Origin: Paenibacillus gorillae
GTDB lineage: Bacteria > Bacillota > Bacilli > Paenibacillales > Paenibacillaceae
DNA length: 51,546 bases
Direction of reading: 5' to 3'
Assembly: GCF_000513275.1 (NCBI RefSeq)
Contig: NZ_CBVJ010000048.1
Location: 1-51,546, forward strand
This document shows positions 17,653-25,027 of the stretch, piece after piece (the stretch's first letter is position 1; every line of letters starts with the position of its first letter). A program made the translations under genes and the position numbers. The notes under the pieces were generated by a model that saw nothing but the letters and a program-made list of their open reading frames with translations, was not told the DNA's origin and ran no database searches.

Positions 17653-17859
17653 TCACCCCTTCGGTTTGAATGTGTCGCAACAAGTCGCGGACGATTGAGT
17701 CGCTTGATCCTGATGAAACAATCCCAGATCGTCAGAAGCGAATTCTTCGCCGAATCCGGCATGCTGATCAATATCAATGGAAATAGATTCAGCGTTGCAA
17801 TTATTTCCTTCCTTCCAGAACGAGCAATTCGATACGCTGCAGGTTACGCCTTTTGGCAT
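17653..17859 (-). CDS. DUF1540 domain protein
   Basis: A 68-residue cytoplasmic protein starting MPKGVTCSVSNCSFW. The pattern V-x-C-x-V-x2-C-x5-G-x2-C-x-A-x2-I-x-I is the DUF1540 motif (residues 4-28), with two more cysteines near the end (ATCCDTF, about 60-63). The cysteines suggest metal binding, known for the family only by inference. The start is fixed by GGAGGTGA 8 nt upstream; upstream codons fall into that site. The ribosome binding site is paired in a hairpin (see 17868-17903). Cotranscribed with the membrane protein at 17206 and possibly ypuI upstream. Confidence 0.85.
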   Translation of the reverse strand: MPKGVTCSVSNCSFWKEGNNCNAESISIDIDQHAGFGEEFASDDLGLFHQDQATQSSATCCDTFKPKG

Positions 17860-17867
17860 AATCAAAA

Positions 17868-17903
17868 TCACCTCCGGTATCAAGTTTCCCTGATCGGAGG
17901 TGA
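17868..17903 (-). promoter_or_regulatory. Hairpin that masks the DUF1540 ribosome binding site
   Basis: In the minus-strand transcript TCACCTCCG (17903-17895) pairs perfectly with CGGAGGTGA (17876-17868), the latter being the complete ribosome binding site of the gene that starts at 17859. An inner ATCA/TGAT stem extends it. The stem is followed by TTTTGATT, so it could also act as a weak terminator after ypuI. Either way translation of DUF1540 should be limited unless the hairpin is opened, for example by ribosomes leaving ypuI, whose stop is 12 nt upstream. Confidence 0.7.
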
Positions 17904-17914
17904 TTCATTCTGCC

Positions 17915-18415
17915 TTATTTTTGCCCTTGCATACGGCGCTGCGTCATGTAGTCATTCTCATAGTAAGCCAATTCATCGCGCAGCTCTTCGTATATTTTGG
18001 ACATGCTCAGCACGATAGTGCGCGCTTCGCGTACCGGTTTGAAGCGGAAGCGAATCGCATCTTGACCCGTGTATGCATAGCGGCCGTCCTCGGAGTAGCA
18101 TTCGTTTTTCGGGTAGAAAAACGCATTGACACATTGATGATACACTTCATACAACGCACGCTCTGCAAAATCATTATCGAAATTGGGTCTTCTGAGCAAT
18201 ACGCCAAGTTTCTCAACCGAAACTTCAGAAAACACCAGCAAATGTCTCAGATCGGACAGCAGTCCTTTATAAAAGGTTTGTGCTTCGTCGCCGTTATCAT
18301 CACCGGCCAGTTGATTGAGCGCGTATTGGTTTAGAAACGGTTCCAGCCCATTGATTGCATCCTTCAGCTTGCTTCTTGTCGCTTCGCTAAGCGCTTTAGT
18401 ATTTGTCGATGGCAT
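17915..18415 (-). CDS. ypuI: YpuI-like protein (DUF3907)
   Basis: A 166-residue soluble protein, mostly helical, resembling B. subtilis YpuI (about 179 residues, DUF3907) by length and by the segments FLNQYALNQL and RPNFDNDFAERALYEVYHQC. It has a C-terminal ARTIVLSMSKIYEELRDELAYYENDY helix (in the last 45 residues). Function unknown. ATG at 18415 is preferred (beginning MPSTNTKALSEATRS) since AAAGGGG lies about 11 nt upstream; an ATG 11 codons earlier overlaps that site. Transcribed divergently from the protease gene. Confidence 0.7.
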   Translation of the reverse strand: MPSTNTKALSEATRSKLKDAINGLEPFLNQYALNQLAGDDNGDEAQTFYKGLLSDLRHLLVFSEVSVEKLGVLLRRPNFDNDFAERALYEVYHQCVNAFFYPKNECYSEDGRYAYTGQDAIRFRFKPVREARTIVLSMSKIYEELRDELAYYENDYMTQRRMQGQK

Positions 18416-18468
18416 CGTAAGTAGTTCCCCTTTCTTCATCCAAAACAAAAAAACTCAGGCATCAACAT

Positions 18469-18497
18469 AGTACCACAAATTGCTTTCGGATGGTACT
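18469..18497. promoter_or_regulatory. Inverted repeat in the ypuI/protease divergent region
   Basis: AGTACCA (18469-18475) and TGGTACT (18491-18497) form a perfect 7-bp inverted repeat with a 15-nt gap. It lies between two divergent genes, where an operator for a dimeric regulator would sit. No regulator can be named, and no convincing promoter boxes were found in this 180-nt space. Confidence 0.3.
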
Positions 18498-18597
18498 GGC
18501 GTTTCTGACAAAGTGGCCGCATATTTTTACTCGTGCAATCGGAATCTATAGGGAGAGCGATCATAATCGTTATCTGCACAGGAGGTGCCGTACAAAC

Positions 18598-20433
18598 ATG
18601 CAAAAAAAGTGGATCGGCGTATTCTCGGTATTGGCAGCAGCTACTTTACTTATACCTGCAGCCCCCCTATTTATTCCAGATCGAACGCCTTCAGCTCCAA
18701 AATCATCAACTTTATCGGTTAAACATGAACATGCACAAAAGCTTAAGACGTTAAACAGCGATATGGAAGCTACATCGTTGCTATGCACAAGTGAATGCTC
18801 CAAAGAATTTTACAAGCTCATGTCCGCAACCGATGGCGGCAAAGGAAAAACGGGCAAGATCGATCAGATGATGGACACGCATAAACATATGTCCTATATA
18901 AGCTGGCTCTCCGGAGATCGCAGCGTAGATCGGGGCACATTGCCGAAAACATCAGATAAAATAGCGGAGCGTTATGTTACTGAAGCCAAGACTCATGCCA
19001 AACAAGGACATAAATATGTTTCTAAAGCTTTCGTGGGCGACAATGGCAGCCGTTTCATCGTACTTGGTGTACCTGATTCGAAGCATCAAGGCATAGCAGT
19101 GATCGGCGTTATTAAGCAGGACATCGTTACACAGGTGGAGAGACATCAGAAACGTAATTTACGGCTTGTTCCTTATCCGGCGGAAGGCAACTATCGGATC
19201 GAGTCGGTCAAGCCGAATTCAACGACCGATACAACGGTACGAACCGGTGAAGACAATGGAAATGCCAGCCACTACCATGTGCGCGACGTCGTCGTTCATT
19301 TTGCCAATAAGCCCTCTGAGCACCAAATGAACCAAATTAAATCCAAAATCAATGCCCATACGGTTCAACAAATTGGCGATACTTATGTGTTCCGGTCAAA
19401 AAGCATGGATGCAGAGAAAATGATTAAATATTTCCGCAAATCCTGGAAAACCGAATACGTTGAGCCGCATTATTTATATATGACGAATGAGGCAGCACCT
19501 AATGATGCGCTTTATTCCGAATACCAATGGAACCTGCCTTCCATTAAAACGGAGCTTGGCTGGGATATATCCAAAGGCAATGACCATGTGCTTGTAGCTG
19601 TTCTGGATACGGGCGTTCAGGCCGATCACCCGGATCTTAAAGGCAAACTGAGCGGCGGAACGAACATCGTAGACAGCGCAGCTAAGCCAGACGATGACGT
19701 GGGCCATGGCACCCACGTATCCGGCATTATTGGCGCGACCGTCAACAACGGAGAAGGCGTGGCAGGTCTTTCCTGGTATAACAAAGTGATGCCGGTCAAA
19801 GTGCTGGACAGCAGCGGTGCCGGCTCGGCATATTCCGTAGCTCAAGGCATCATATGGGCAACTGATCATGGAGCAAAGGTTATTAATATGAGCTTGGGCA
19901 ACTACGCTCAAGCAGATTTCCTTCATGATGCGGTCAAATACGCCTATGATCATGATGTCGTTCTTGTTGCAGCCAGCGGCAACGACAACACGGAGCGTCC
20001 TGGCTACCCTGCCGCCTATCCGGAAGTTTTCGCTGTAGCAGCCACCGATGCGAAGAAACAAAGAGCTTCCTTCTCGAACTACGGAGATTATATTGACGTG
20101 GCCGCTCCGGGAGACAGCATTGCCAGCACCTATCCTGGCAGCCAATATGCCGCTTTATCCGGCACTTCGATGGCCACTCCCCATGTAGCTGCGTTAGCTG
20201 GTCTGATTCGGTCGGTAAATCCCGATTTGACCAATGTAGAGGTCATGGACATTATGCGCAAATCGGCTGAAGATTTGGGCGATGCCGGCAAAGATAATTA
20301 TTTCGGCTACGGGCTCATCGATGTTGATACAGCGTTGAAAACCGCATCCCAATACGGGACAGCCTCACTGCAAACCTATCCAATGCAGGTGAAGAAGCGG
20401 CTCAATGCCATTACGCGAAAATACAGCAAGTAA
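18598..20433 (+). CDS. Secreted subtilisin-like serine protease (S8)
   Basis: A 611-residue preproprotein. Residues 4-25 are a signal peptide (KKW, then a hydrophobic stretch ending AAP). Residues 40-225 are an extension of unknown fold; residues about 226-298 look like an I9-type propeptide (VVVHFANKPSEHQMNQIK, QQIGDTYVFRS, VEPHYLYM). The catalytic domain (about 300-585) has Asp337 in AVLDTGV, His370 in GHGTH, the oxyanion Asn462 in AASGNDN and Ser524 in SGTSMATPHVA. Thus it is a secreted broad-specificity protease, likely autoprocessed near 297-302. ATG at 18598 has AGGAGGTG about 10 nt upstream; the frame is open 36 codons further but without a ribosome binding site. Transcription ends at 20447-20491. 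Confidence 0.93.
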   Translation: MQKKWIGVFSVLAAATLLIPAAPLFIPDRTPSAPKSSTLSVKHEHAQKLKTLNSDMEATSLLCTSECSKEFYKLMSATDGGKGKTGKIDQMMDTHKHMSYISWLSGDRSVDRGTLPKTSDKIAERYVTEAKTHAKQGHKYVSKAFVGDNGSRFIVLGVPDSKHQGIAVIGVIKQDIVTQVERHQKRNLRLVPYPAEGNYRIESVKPNSTTDTTVRTGEDNGNASHYHVRDVVVHFANKPSEHQMNQIKSKINAHTVQQIGDTYVFRSKSMDAEKMIKYFRKSWKTEYVEPHYLYMTNEAAPNDALYSEYQWNLPSIKTELGWDISKGNDHVLVAVLDTGVQADHPDLKGKLSGGTNIVDSAAKPDDDVGHGTHVSGIIGATVNNGEGVAGLSWYNKVMPVKVLDSSGAGSAYSVAQGIIWATDHGAKVINMSLGNYAQADFLHDAVKYAYDHDVVLVAASGNDNTERPGYPAAYPEVFAVAATDAKKQRASFSNYGDYIDVAAPGDSIASTYPGSQYAALSGTSMATPHVAALAGLIRSVNPDLTNVEVMDIMRKSAEDLGDAGKDNYFGYGLIDVDTALKTASQYGTASLQTYPMQVKKRLNAITRKYSK

Positions 20434-20446
20434 TATCGATTAACGT

Positions 20447-20491
20447 AAAAGAACCTCAATTTCACTTTACAGTGGAAATGAGGTTCTTTTT
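20447..20491 (+). terminator. Terminator of the protease gene
   Basis: AAAAGAACCTCA (20447-20458) pairs with TGAGGTTCTTTT (20479-20490), with an inner imperfect TTTCACT/AGTGGAAA stem; the T run follows on the plus strand. Confidence 0.85.
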
Positions 20492-20609
20492 CGGCTATAG
20501 GCCATCTTTCTTTCTAAAAGTGGCAGTAGTGCTTAAATCGTACGACGCCTATTCAATGTCACTGTAGATTCACCCTCGGCAACTTCCACTCCTCTTGCTC
20601 AAAAAGAGA

Positions 20610-20800
20610 AACAAAATGTAAATGTACATTTTGTTGAGCCCCAAAAATGCCCAAAACAGCAATCAAAATGCGAAAGTGCATTTGAAATCGCTCATTTTCG
20701 CTCTATTGAGTCCTTTTAGGCCAATCAAACTGCATATTTGCATTTTGATGAGATAAATCAGCAAAAAACCGGCTTACAACCTGCACTTTTGCATTTTGAC
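20610..20800 (-). repeat. Four-hairpin intergenic repeat element, copy 2 (inverted)
   Basis: Four 26-nt units at 20610-20635, 20662-20687, 20724-20749 and 20775-20800, pitch 52, 62, 51, with unit orientation + + - - as in copy 1. The spacers align with those of copy 1 only after reverse complementing: CCTTTTAGGCC sits left of the third unit here and its complement right of the second unit there; GATTTATC also matches in the outer spacer. The first unit is a perfect 10-bp inverted repeat, ACAAAATGTA and TACATTTTGT, around AATG. The element lies between the convergent protease and the gene at 20983. The stretch 20492-20609 shows nothing else. Confidence 0.85.
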
Positions 20801-20817
20801 GCTTTGTGGAGTGATCA

Positions 20818-20945
20818 GTCGCTGCACGAATCGGTTGATAATGCCGTTTTTGATTCCTTGTTCCTTGTTTCTTTCTCCCCGTCTAGGAACATCATGTGAA
20901 TCATCGAAATGTCAGCATGAACTCGTTCCGCTTCGCTCCTTGACC
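20818..20945 (+). repeat. Repeated block with hairpin, copy 2
   Basis: About 128 nt that match 16580-16704 in the same orientation, with the same ends but a different stem (TGTTCCT, 20859-20865 region, and AGGAACA, 20885-20891). After it TTACTTCATCTTG-like short tandem repeats (20949-20995) run into the 3' end of the gene at 20983. No coding potential is seen. Confidence 0.45.
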
Positions 20946-20982
20946 TTGTTACTTCATCTTGTTACTTCATCTTGATATTTCA

Positions 20983-21561
20983 TTAATTCATCTTGCTATT
21001 TCGTCGTATTACTTTTATGTACTGACATTCTTTCCACTCGAACTCATTCCCCAATTCAAAGGAACAAAGATCAAGTACAAGATCCATTTCTTTCTTCCAA
21101 GCGTCCTTGAATCGGTCCATCCCATCTGTCCAGCAGGAAAACAGCTCTACGTATTCGTCGCTTCTCAAATTGGATCGTAAGTAATTGAATAGCTCTGTTA
21201 AACACTTTTTGCTTGTCTGATAGCGCAATGGTGAAGATTCTTTCAGCTGATCGTTAATCTTGAAGTCTCCTGCCTCAGCGTTAACCTGGTAAACATAAGG
21301 ATGATGGAATAGGTGTGAATAGTTTTGTCCGGTCATTGGTCCTGCTATGTATAAACCCGCAGCATCCTCCTCCGTATCATACACCTCCATAAGCTTATCC
21401 CCCTGAGGGTATCTCTCCAGCATTAGTTGCGTAAAATATTGTTCCTTCGCCGCAGGATTCACATGGGTTACATAATCCATAAGTGTCATAACGGTCTTCT
21501 TCTGCCCAAATGAACCTGTCGGCAGCTCGTGTGCCGAAGCTATATAATAGAACAAGGTCAT
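20983..21561 (-). CDS. Hypothetical cytoplasmic protein
   Basis: A 192-residue protein starting MTLFYYIASAHELPTGSFG, a beginning found in a group of uncharacterised Bacillota proteins. It has no membrane segment or signal peptide and a mixed alpha/beta look, with C-terminal helices rich in Glu, Lys and Trp. I recognise no catalytic motif. The ATG at 21561 is preferred since AGGAGATG lies 9 nt upstream; the ATG four codons earlier is part of that site. Its 3' end faces the protease gene across the second repeat element, and its 5' side is next to rnpB. Function unknown. Confidence 0.65.
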   Translation of the reverse strand: MTLFYYIASAHELPTGSFGQKKTVMTLMDYVTHVNPAAKEQYFTQLMLERYPQGDKLMEVYDTEEDAAGLYIAGPMTGQNYSHLFHHPYVYQVNAEAGDFKINDQLKESSPLRYQTSKKCLTELFNYLRSNLRSDEYVELFSCWTDGMDRFKDAWKKEMDLVLDLCSFELGNEFEWKECQYIKVIRRNSKMN

Positions 21562-21651
21562 AAATGAAGTCATCTCCTATTTCAACACATCTATTGCACA
21601 CGGTTGGACAGCGGAAAAATCTCTCTATCCCCCGCTCCCGGATATAAATAC

Positions 21652-21687
21652 AAAAAAGCCTCCAGGCGTCATCGCCAAGAGGTGCTT
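21652..21687 (-). terminator. Terminator of rnpB
   Basis: On the minus strand AAGCACCTC-TTGGCG (21687-21673) pairs with CGCCTGGAGGCTT (21668-21656), with one mismatched pair, followed by TTTTTT. It ends 14 nt beyond the 3' end of the RNase P RNA. Confidence 0.75.
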
Positions 21688-21700
21688 GATTGTTTATACG

Positions 21701-22114
21701 TGCGGAAAGTTTGCCTTAAGCCGGGTTCTGTACTTCCAGTGGTTCAAGCGGGAACGACCCTCCCACGGCGAAGCGACAATCATCTATCTAGGCCGGTCAT
21801 TACTGAACGGCTCCAGCAACCAACCCGAACGCGCCTCAGGCTAAGGCTGCAGCTCAAGGCTGCTGCGCTCTCTCGGTCTTGCTCCAGATGGGGTTTACCA
21901 GGTATGCAGTCACCTGCATTCCTCGTGGTCTCTTACACCACGGTTCCACCCTTGCCTGTGCCGGCAAAGCCGGCCATCGGCGGTCCATTTCTGTGGCACT
22001 AATCCTTCAGCTCGCGCTGACTGGACGTTATCCAGCATCCTGCCCTGTGGAGCCCGGACTTTCCTCTCGCGGCAACAAGGCCGCCAGCGATTGTCTGTCA
22101 AACTTTCCGATGCA
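21701..22114 (-). ncRNA. rnpB: RNase P RNA component, type A-like
   Basis: The catalytic RNA that trims tRNA 5' leaders. Universal signatures are in order: AGAGGAAAGTCCGGGCTCC near the 5' side (P4 and CR-I), AACGTCCAG, CCACAGAAATGGACCGCCGATG (interior, 22 nt given here as two overlapping parts CCACAGAAA and ACCGCCGATG), GGTAAACCCC, TAGATAGATGATTG and ACAGAACCCGGCTTA at the 3' end. Helix P1 is an 11-bp perfect pair, CGGAAAGTTTG with CAAACTTTCCG, which fixes the ends. The core follows the Escherichia coli type A layout: GCCGATGGCC, GAGCAAG after GGTAAACCCC, then the P15-P17-like segment. The type B signature of B. subtilis is not seen. It fits a promoter on one side and a terminator on the other. 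Confidence 0.92.
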
Positions 22115-22120
22115 CGAATA

Positions 22121-22149
22121 AGTATACAAGTTATTGCGCAAAAGCTCAA
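22121..22149 (-). promoter_or_regulatory. Sigma-A promoter of rnpB
   Basis: On the minus strand TTGAGC (22149-22144), 17-nt spacer, TATACT (22126-22121). Transcription would begin near 22114, exactly at the start of helix P1. Confidence 0.85.
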
Positions 22150-22201
22150 CCTTAAATATGTTGCCAATGTAATTCTGCTAACATAAGCCTACTTGCTTGG
22201 C

Positions 22202-23323
22202 TTATACGAAACGGAAAGGCTCCGTGCTCAATGCAGACGCCACGGCCTCTGTCTTGTATTTGCGCTGTGCCAATTCGCCATTAAGCCAGTCAGCAACGCG
22301 CTGCTTCATGATTTTCTCCACGTTATGCCCGGGATCAATAATTGCCAGACCTGCAGCTAACGCATCATGCGCAGTGTGGTAATCAACGTCGCCTGTAATG
22401 AGCACATCAGCACCGGCGAACATCGCATGGCGAATGTATCTTGACCCGGAGCCCCCCAGTACGGCTGCCTTGCGGATGACCCGGTCAGGATCACCTACTA
22501 GACGCAGCATAGGCACGTCAAATACCGCTTTGACGCGTTCAGCCAGCTCTCCAAGCGTCACAGCATCCTTTAGCTTTCCTGCACGCCCCAAGCCGAAGGA
22601 ACGACCCTTTAAATCGACTGCATACAAATCGTAGGCAACCTCTTCGTACGGATGTGCCTTCAGCATAGCTTGAACCACCTTACGATGAACACTATGCGGA
22701 ACAATCGTCTCGATCCGGATTTCCGCTGTTTTCTCCAGCTTGCCTGCCGTTCCGATAAAAGGAGAGGTCCCTTCGCCCGGAAGGAAAGTACCCGTTCCTT
22801 CGATATTGAAGCTGCATTTGCTGTAATTGCCGATTGCTCCCGCGCCAACCTGGAACATCGCATTCAGCACCGTCTCATGATGGCTCTCCGGTACGAATAC
22901 GACGAGCTTGTACAGCTTATCTGTATGCACCTCTTCGAGACATTGACGGGATTCCGGTACAATGCCGACCATATCCGCCATCCAATCATTGATGCCGCCA
23001 TCCGTCACATCCAGATTCGTATGAGAAATATATACAGCAATATCATTCTTAATCAGCTTCTCATAGAGCTTGCCGGAAGCAGTTGACGTATCCAGCTTAG
23101 CCAGCGGGCGGTAGATGATCGCATGATGGGCAATAATAAGCTCCGCACCGGCGTTGATCGCCTCTTCCACAACCTCTTCCGTCACATCCAGCGCAACGAA
23201 TACTTTTTTCACTTCTTTATTTAACGATCCTAATTGCAATCCGATTTTATCATTTTCGACTGCATAATGTTTAGGAGCAAGCTGCTCCATTAGCTGAACG
23301 ACCGTTTGACCGTTGGCAAACAA
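22202..23323 (-). CDS. yqfO: Nif3-like dinuclear metal protein (YqfO)
   Basis: A 373-residue member of the NIF3/GTP-cyclohydrolase-1-type-2-like family, a hexameric protein with a dinuclear metal site and unclear activity. The length equals B. subtilis YqfO. Metal ligands lie in ELIIAHHAIIYRP (His65-His66 region), SHTNLDV and the late DVDYHTAHDALAAGL with PGHNVEK. An insertion of about 100 residues in the middle (PII/CutA-like) is typical of the Bacillus form. The start is a TTG with AGGAGG 7 nt upstream, inside the end of trmK (34-nt overlap), so it is coupled to trmK. Confidence 0.93.
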   Translation of the reverse strand: MFANGQTVVQLMEQLAPKHYAVENDKIGLQLGSLNKEVKKVFVALDVTEEVVEEAINAGAELIIAHHAIIYRPLAKLDTSTASGKLYEKLIKNDIAVYISHTNLDVTDGGINDWMADMVGIVPESRQCLEEVHTDKLYKLVVFVPESHHETVLNAMFQVGAGAIGNYSKCSFNIEGTGTFLPGEGTSPFIGTAGKLEKTAEIRIETIVPHSVHRKVVQAMLKAHPYEEVAYDLYAVDLKGRSFGLGRAGKLKDAVTLGELAERVKAVFDVPMLRLVGDPDRVIRKAAVLGGSGSRYIRHAMFAGADVLITGDVDYHTAHDALAAGLAIIDPGHNVEKIMKQRVADWLNGELAQRKYKTEAVASALSTEPFRFV

Positions 23324-24090
23324 TGCAGCACCTCCTCAATTGCTTTCATTTGGGCGCGGAACTGCTCCCTCTTTTCACTTGCTTGCGGCAGTTCGGAAAG
23401 CGCCAGCTGTGCGCAAATTCTCTCCAGCTTCTCCAGCTCCAAACGCCACTTGTCCACAAGCACATCAGTAGGCTGGCGGAGCAGATGCGGTCCCATTTGC
23501 AGCAGCAGCGCTTTGCCTTGCTCTGCATTCATCTCTATGGGTAAAAAGGAGCTGTCATAGAGACGCTCGTCTAGTGCCTTTAGAGCAGCCCCAGTCGGGT
23601 CGTCTTGCAGCTTAACAGCATGAAGCACTTCATAGATTTTACCGTCTTCTTCTAAAATAAACTCAGCTTGCAAATACCAGCCGCGCTTTATCAGCCAGCC
23701 GCGCACGATATCCTCGCCTACATTAGGCTGGAGCACAAGCTCCCTTACACCTTCCAGCTTACCTTGTCCGTAGCCCGCTTCCAAGATGTCGCTCATCAGA
23801 GCGCCGCCCATGCCGGCAATAGTGACCGTATCGGCTTCTCCCGGCTGCAGTACGGATAAACCGTCTCCGCGGCGTACAGCAAGCCGCTGCAACAAGCCTG
23901 CATCCATAGCCTGCTTGCGTGCCGCCTCATAAGGACCTTGATTCAGCTCTCCGGCAATAGCCGAAGGAGCCCTATTCGTCTGTAGCAGATAAACCGGAAG
24001 CATCGCGTGATCCGAGCCAATATCAGCCGTACGCGAGCCCGGTGTGACAAAGTCTGCAATCGTCTGCAGACGTTTTGATATTTTTAACAT
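23290..24090 (-). CDS. trmK: tRNA (adenine-22 N1) methyltransferase
   Basis: TrmK (YqfN) puts a methyl group on N1 of A22 in tRNA. The 266-residue protein starts MLKISKRLQTIADFV and has a Rossmann methyltransferase fold: motif I TADIGSDHAMLP (about 21-32) binds S-adenosylmethionine and TIAGMGGALM (about 89-98) is the family-typical motif IV region. A C-terminal coiled-coil helix (after about 200) is usual for the family. Start by TAATG overlap with the stop of the upstream membrane gene; no strong ribosome binding site is seen, so translation depends on that gene. Order sigA-X-trmK-yqfO agrees with B. subtilis. Confidence 0.94.
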   Translation of the reverse strand: MLKISKRLQTIADFVTPGSRTADIGSDHAMLPVYLLQTNRAPSAIAGELNQGPYEAARKQAMDAGLLQRLAVRRGDGLSVLQPGEADTVTIAGMGGALMSDILEAGYGQGKLEGVRELVLQPNVGEDIVRGWLIKRGWYLQAEFILEEDGKIYEVLHAVKLQDDPTGAALKALDERLYDSSFLPIEMNAEQGKALLLQMGPHLLRQPTDVLVDKWRLELEKLERICAQLALSELPQASEKREQFRAQMKAIEEVLHCLPTVKRSFS

Positions 24091-24947
24091 TAGGCAACCC
24101 ACACTATCCATTGTTTTCGCAAGGCGAACAGCAGTCCTCCGCCAATCGCGATTTTTAGCAGCAGTTGAATCTGCAGTAAAATCGGTTCATCAATAAATAA
24201 CATCGCGTACAGCTCCGGCATGAACCAGAGCACTGCACACATCGCAAACAACACAGCAGATACCGGTTTGGATAACCGGTGAATAAACCAGCTTGCCCAT
24301 CCGAAGATCCCGGCAATCGGCAGCCAATAGAGCTGAGGCTCATACCAGGAAGGCGTTCCCAAGAAAGAGGACAGCAGCCAGGCATAGACTAGAACAGCCG
24401 CTATCCAGCCGCAAAAATGGAAGGTCTGAATTTTCGCTGTGATGCCGTATATGATCCAAAATATGGCACAAAAGGCCAGCAGCGCTGTTTTCCAGCCCCA
24501 TTCCGCAAGCTCATGCAGCTCCAGCATATAGAGTCCTGAGCCCAGCAAAAGCAGCATAGCAGCACCGGATAAAGCCAATCCGCCCGCTTCGCTGCGCCGC
24601 CTTATCCGGCTGCCAGCCCACATCAAACCGGAAACACCCAAGAGCGAAACCCCAATTTGCAATAGCGGATGAAAAGCGTTAAAATAAAGCACAACAAAGG
24701 AAATTAAGGTAAAAAACCCAAATGTAAGGAGCCAATACTTACCGGATGCACGCTGTGCCGCCATTAAGGCTTTGGCAACCGCATAAGACGATTCGCGTCT
24801 TGCACCGGCCTTTTTCCCGTCCTGCTCCCTTTGTTCCTGATCCGCATATAAATTTAATAAAAAATCGCAATATTGATCTGGTAATAGTTTGCTTCTGCTC
24901 CAATGCTCGATTTCTTTCACAATGATTTGCCTGCGCTCTTCATTCAT
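24090..24947 (-). CDS. Polytopic membrane protein of unknown function
   Basis: A 285-residue protein with a soluble N-terminus (MNEERRQIIVKEIEHWSRSK, to about residue 68) and about eight membrane segments from residue 70 on (first YWLLTFGFFTLISFVVLYFN). The N-terminal part with IxHWxxSKLLPxxYCDFLLNLY is reminiscent of short helical heads seen in membrane proteins at this locus in Paenibacillus, but I cannot give a family number. AGAGGAA stands 11 nt before the ATG. Lies between sigA and trmK, with which it overlaps by TAATG. B. subtilis has the cytochrome gene cccA near this position; no haem motif is present here. Confidence 0.7.
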   Translation of the reverse strand: MNEERRQIIVKEIEHWSRSKLLPDQYCDFLLNLYADQEQREQDGKKAGARRESSYAVAKALMAAQRASGKYWLLTFGFFTLISFVVLYFNAFHPLLQIGVSLLGVSGLMWAGSRIRRRSEAGGLALSGAAMLLLLGSGLYMLELHELAEWGWKTALLAFCAIFWIIYGITAKIQTFHFCGWIAAVLVYAWLLSSFLGTPSWYEPQLYWLPIAGIFGWASWFIHRLSKPVSAVLFAMCAVLWFMPELYAMLFIDEPILLQIQLLLKIAIGGGLLFALRKQWIVWVA

Positions 24948-24976
24948 GGCCGAATAGGTTCCTCTCGGTTTTGTGG

Positions 24977-25008
24977 AAAAAAAGACCTTGCTGCATGAGC
25001 AGAAGGTC
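24977..25008 (-). terminator. Terminator or attenuator after sigA
   Basis: On the minus strand GACCTT, CTGC, then GCAG and AAGGTC (25008-24984) form a hairpin followed by TTTTTTT (24983-24977). It lies 20 nt after the sigA stop and only 30 nt before the next start, so it is likely to partly separate sigA from the trmK genes. Confidence 0.75.
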
Positions 25009-25027
25009 GCTATCGATACATTTAATT

